Part shown: one piece after another, positions 61,589-64,000 of the stretch
Layout: each line of letters begins with the position of its first letter
Numbering within the stretch: the stretch's first letter is position 1
Program-made: the position numbers and the translations under genes
Notes under the pieces: generated by a model
What the model was told of the DNA's origin: nothing
Database searches by the model: none
The model's input: the letters and a program-made list of their open reading frames with translations, nothing else
NCBI GenBank assembly: GCA_025361565.1
Contig: JANYKN010000131.1
Coordinates: 1-64,000 of the forward strand
DNA from: Bacteroidota bacterium
GTDB taxonomy: Bacteria > Bacteroidota > Bacteroidia > Bacteroidales > NBLH01
DNA length: 64,000 nucleotides
Direction of reading: 5' to 3'

Positions 61589-62520
61589 TTTTCGAAATTT
61601 ATCCTTTCTTTCTCAATTACAAGTGGACGTTTCTTTACTTGTGTAAATATGACTCCGATATACTCACCGATTATTCCAAGGAAGAATAATTGCACACCAC
61701 CAAAGAAGAAGAATCCGATGACTAATGGTGCTATTCCCACTGAAAAATCACTCCAGAATATAAGTTTATAAACCAAATATATTAACGCTACAAAAAAGCT
61801 AAGGAATGAAACTCCAAAGCCTATAAAGCTTGCAAGTCGCAAAGGAACCTTAGAGTAACTAACAAATCCAAGCATCGCTATATCATAAAGTGTGTAGAAA
61901 TTATTCTTTGTCTTTCCTTTTTCACGCTTTGGCTGCTCATATGGTACCTCAACTCTTTGAAAACCGAGTTCAGAGATTAATCCCCTGAAATATGGATAAG
62001 GATCTTCCAGTGTACGAAGTATTTCAATGAATTGCCTGTCATACAATCCGAATCCTGTAAAATTTTTAATCTGGTCAGTTTCTGATATTTGAGAGATAGT
62101 ATTGTAGAATATCTTTCGTATCAGAAACATAAGTTTATTCTCCTTGCTTTTTGCTTTTGTACCAATAACAATTTTATATCCCTCCTCCCATTTTTTTAAA
62201 AAGCTAATTATAAGTTCAGGGGGATCCTGTAAATCTGCTACAACTGAAATCACAGCATCTCCTGTGCTTTGTAATATTCCATAATATGGGGATCTGATGT
62301 GACCAAAATTTCGTACATTAACAATAATTTTCAAGCGTGAATCCTTTTCAGCCAACCCTTTAAGAATTTCCACAGTTCTATCGGAAGATGAATTATCAAT
62401 AAAGATATGCTCATAATTATATTCTGGAAGTATCGCAAAAATAGCTTTCACTTTCAAGTAAAGTGCTTCAACATTTTGCTCTTCGTTGAAACAGGGGGTA
62501 ACAATGCTTATAAGCTTCAT
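61585..62520 (-). CDS. gtrB: Undecaprenyl-phosphate glycosyltransferase (GtrB-like, GT2)
   Basis: A 311-residue GT2 enzyme with two C-terminal membrane spans. It begins ISIVTPCFNEEQNVEALYLK, has HIFIDNSSSDRTVEIL, VADLQDPPELIISFLKKWEE and FRGLISELGFQRVEVPYEQP, and ends with ASFIGFGVSFLSFF and the VQLFFLGIIGEYIG block. It transfers a hexose to undecaprenyl phosphate for flipping by GtrA. It heads the Gtr module. A perfect 20-bp palindrome lies 31 bp before its start codon. Confidence 0.9.
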   Translation of the reverse strand: MKLISIVTPCFNEEQNVEALYLKVKAIFAILPEYNYEHIFIDNSSSDRTVEILKGLAEKDSRLKIIVNVRNFGHIRSPYYGILQSTGDAVISVVADLQDPPELIISFLKKWEEGYKIVIGTKAKSKENKLMFLIRKIFYNTISQISETDQIKNFTGFGLYDRQFIEILRTLEDPYPYFRGLISELGFQRVEVPYEQPKREKGKTKNNFYTLYDIAMLGFVSYSKVPLRLASFIGFGVSFLSFFVALIYLVYKLIFWSDFSVGIAPLVIGFFFFGGVQLFFLGIIGEYIGVIFTQVKKRPLVIEKERINFEK

Positions 62521-62551
62521 AATAATGTGATTTCTATTAATTTAATAATGC

Positions 62552-62571
62552 GAAATACAAATTTGTATTTC
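62552..62571. promoter_or_regulatory. Perfect 20-bp palindrome upstream of gtrB
   Basis: GAAATACAAATTTGTATTTC reads identically on both strands. It sits 31 bp before the gtrB start (62520) in the 259-bp gap to the next gene. It could be an operator or a short hairpin. There is no T-run after it on the minus strand, so it is not a standard terminator. The rest of the gap (62572-62779) is AT-rich with no gene or signal I can support. Confidence 0.4.
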
Positions 62572-62779
62572 ACTTACAATTTCGGCTATCAGAAAAATAC
62601 TTAAGGAACATGAATTAGATACCAAAACTTTAAACTTAAAGTAAGACTACATATTTGAAACAGACTGAATAGCTATCTCATATTGCCCAGTAAAAATTAA
62701 AATGCGGAATTGATAATTTTAGAAAAGTTATTTTATATTTTTTGCAGTCTGAACCCCAGAAACATTAAAGACAAGATTA

Positions 62780-63718
62780 TTATAAAGATCTAAAAAGAAA
62801 AACTGATTCATTCCTTATTGATTCAATGGAAGTATATTTAGGTGTGAATTTAAATGGCATATCAATTTTATTTTCTGAATAATACTGAAGCTTCTCACCT
62901 GTTGCTGAAGTTCCAGTGGAACTTTCAAGGATTTTATATTGTAATCCATAAATCTGTTTGTAAAAGTCGAGAATTTCCATTTTACTTACCGGCATCAGAC
63001 TCATAACGTCGAAAGCCGCATTGATCTCATCATATTCAAAAAAAGACTTAATTAATTCTGCAAGATCTTCAGGATGAATATAATCGCGAATAATATTCAC
63101 AGGTGATGTTATAAAAGTTTTATTTTCCTTTACGCATCTGATTATTTCTGTCAACAAATAATTTTTAGACAGGTCAATAAAACGGCTGAAATATCCAAAA
63201 ATCCTCAAATCAATTATGTTTCCAAAATTTACTGACCTATGTTTTATTTCCGAATTTAGTTTAACAATTCGATAAAAATCAGTACTCTGGATGTTGTTAA
63301 CTTCGAAATTAGCTATCGAATTTTTGCTTGCTGGTTCATTAAATTGAGTTCCATAAACGGCACCTGAACTCAGATTAATGTATATAGTCTTTCTGCTTTC
63401 CCTAATATAATCAATACATGTTTTATCAAAATGCTCGGTAACTTCAAAAATGTTTTCTTTATGCAAGTTCCTTTCAGTTAAATCTGTGATTCCTATGCAA
63501 TTAATTATCACATCAACTCTATCCTCCCCGAATTCATTTATTGGTTTTGCGTTGAAACCAGAATAATATAATGAATTCAAAAACTGATCAACCTTTTGAA
63601 AATTTCGTGCGTAAAAATACATTTCAATAGATTGATCGTCCTTGTATGCAAAAATTAGTCCTTTTGCAATATGGCTGGATGCTCCAAGAATAGCAATTTT
63701 TATCTTGCCTGTATTCAT
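62780..63718 (-). CDS. NAD-dependent sugar reductase/epimerase (extended SDR)
   Basis: A 312-residue extended SDR: IKIAILGASSHIAKGLIFAY (nucleotide motif), DVIINCIGITDLTERN, YINLSSGAVYGTQFNEPASK and the active-site FYRIVKLNSE with Tyr and Lys four apart, then IRDYIHPEDLAELIKSF. The GASSHIAKG loop is an unusual glycine motif. It may act on a CDP- or dTDP-linked 4-keto sugar with the epimerase gene just upstream (43-bp gap). I cannot assign its product. A 259-bp gap follows it. Confidence 0.65.
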   Translation of the reverse strand: MNTGKIKIAILGASSHIAKGLIFAYKDDQSIEMYFYARNFQKVDQFLNSLYYSGFNAKPINEFGEDRVDVIINCIGITDLTERNLHKENIFEVTEHFDKTCIDYIRESRKTIYINLSSGAVYGTQFNEPASKNSIANFEVNNIQSTDFYRIVKLNSEIKHRSVNFGNIIDLRIFGYFSRFIDLSKNYLLTEIIRCVKENKTFITSPVNIIRDYIHPEDLAELIKSFFEYDEINAAFDVMSLMPVSKMEILDFYKQIYGLQYKILESSTGTSATGEKLQYYSENKIDMPFKFTPKYTSIESIRNESVFLFRSL

Positions 63719-63761
63719 TTGTCATACAAAGTATAAAGAACCCTTTAATTCAAATGAAAAT

Positions 63762-64000
63762 TCAAAGTTTAAACCATGAAATGGCCCTTCGGATTGTCTC
63801 CTCAACATCATAATTTATTTTTAGCCCCAAATCATTTTGACAAAGCGAGATATCTGGAACATAAAGCGATGAATCATCATTATTATACTTTATATCAATA
63901 TCAACCTTTGAATCAGTGAATTGAACAATCTTTTCAGCAACATTTTTCAAACTTATTCCATATGGACTTCCAACATTATATGACGTATTCCTTTTCCCGC
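63762..64000 (-). CDS. C-terminal part of an NAD-dependent sugar epimerase/dehydratase (N-terminus beyond window)
   Basis: The frame is open to the right edge: it reads GKRNTSYNVGSPYGISLKN before continuing VAEKIVQFTDSKVDI and ending AISWFKL. YNVGSPYGISL matches the conserved YNVGSG-S/T-xSL block near the end of extended SDRs such as UDP-glucose 4-epimerases and CDP-sugar epimerases, and ISWF at the end is typical. Only about 79 codons are visible. The TTG at 63950 that could start a 62-codon frame is internal and not a real start. Confidence 0.7.
   Translation of the reverse strand, partial: GKRNTSYNVGSPYGISLKNVAEKIVQFTDSKVDIDIKYNNDDSSLYVPDISLCQNDLGLKINYDVEETIRRAISWFKL

Noticed and set aside
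63762-63950. Separate 62-codon gene starting at TTG 63950
   Set aside because: The frame continues upstream to the window edge with conserved epimerase sequence (YNVGSPYGISL), so it is the end of a longer gene.

Overview
The window is one long, almost completely co-directional (minus-strand) surface-polysaccharide locus from a low-GC member of the Bacteroidota. Pointers to that phylum are the secreted protein with Ig-like tandem repeats at the left edge, a four-helix-bundle (23S-IVS type) orphan gene, general lack of strong Shine-Dalgarno sequences, TAnnTTTG-type promoter candidates, and the gene style (KASIII/ACP/SDR trio, LegB-LegC-NeuD-NeuB-NeuC-PtmE set, WbuX/HisH/HisF set). No rRNA, tRNA or CRISPR array is visible. 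Genes are mostly separated by less than 50 bp or overlap by 4 to 23 bp, so long polycistronic units read from right to left are likely.

Layout from the right edge, in transcription order. 64.0-62.8 kb: end of one sugar epimerase and a second extended SDR. 62.5-57.5 kb: a GtrB/GtrA/GT-C serotype-modification-like module plus another large membrane protein. 57.5-49.2 kb: a complete-looking CMP-legionaminic acid type set (legB, legC, legH, legI, legG, ptmE, legF, an oxidoreductase and ptmA). 49.0-42.4 kb: Wzx flippase, a sialyltransferase-like protein, a Wzy polymerase and two GT4 enzymes. 42.2-37.3 kb: a DUF362 protein, the WbuX/HisH/HisF amidotransferase set that makes acetamidino sugars, and a WbuB-like glycosyltransferase. 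37.2-34.8 kb: a Wzy/WaaL-type membrane protein carrying a large duplicated beta-rich insertion. 34.8-33.3 kb: an extended SDR, then an IS200/IS605-type insertion. 33.3-20.9 kb: Wzm, Gmd and Wzt, then a split thiamine-diphosphate enzyme pair, an SDR, a GDP-fucose-synthase/ColC-like enzyme, a ColD-like 3-dehydratase, a GDP-mannose-hydrolase-like Nudix protein, a CgeB-like transferase, an acyltransferase, a methyltransferase and a GT2. 20.6-17.6 kb: cupin, four-helix-bundle cassette flanked by GAGCGTAGAG repeats, methyltransferase and a perosamine-synthase-like aminotransferase. 17.6-2.5 kb: further glycosyltransferases, a polymerase, a DUF362 protein, an ATP-grasp protein, an asparagine synthase, a DUF354 transferase, a deacetylase, a hexapeptide acyltransferase and a KASIII/ACP/ketoreductase acyl module, closed by an intrinsic terminator at 2441-2474. 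Left of it a more GC-rich gene for a secreted repeat protein runs off the window.

Read together, the genes would supply GDP-linked 6-deoxy and 3,6-dideoxy sugars, an acetamidino sugar and a CMP-nonulosonate, link them with about ten glycosyltransferases, decorate them (acyl, methyl, amide, side-chain hexose), and export them. Both an ABC exporter (Wzm/Wzt) and a Wzx flippase with several Wzy-like proteins are present, so the window probably holds two or more assembly systems side by side. The most novel-looking points are the Gmd/ColD/split-TPP-enzyme set, which could make a branched-chain 3,6-dideoxy sugar, and the polymerase/ligase with two inserted carbohydrate-module-like domains. All functions are inferred by reading the sequence; no database search was possible.
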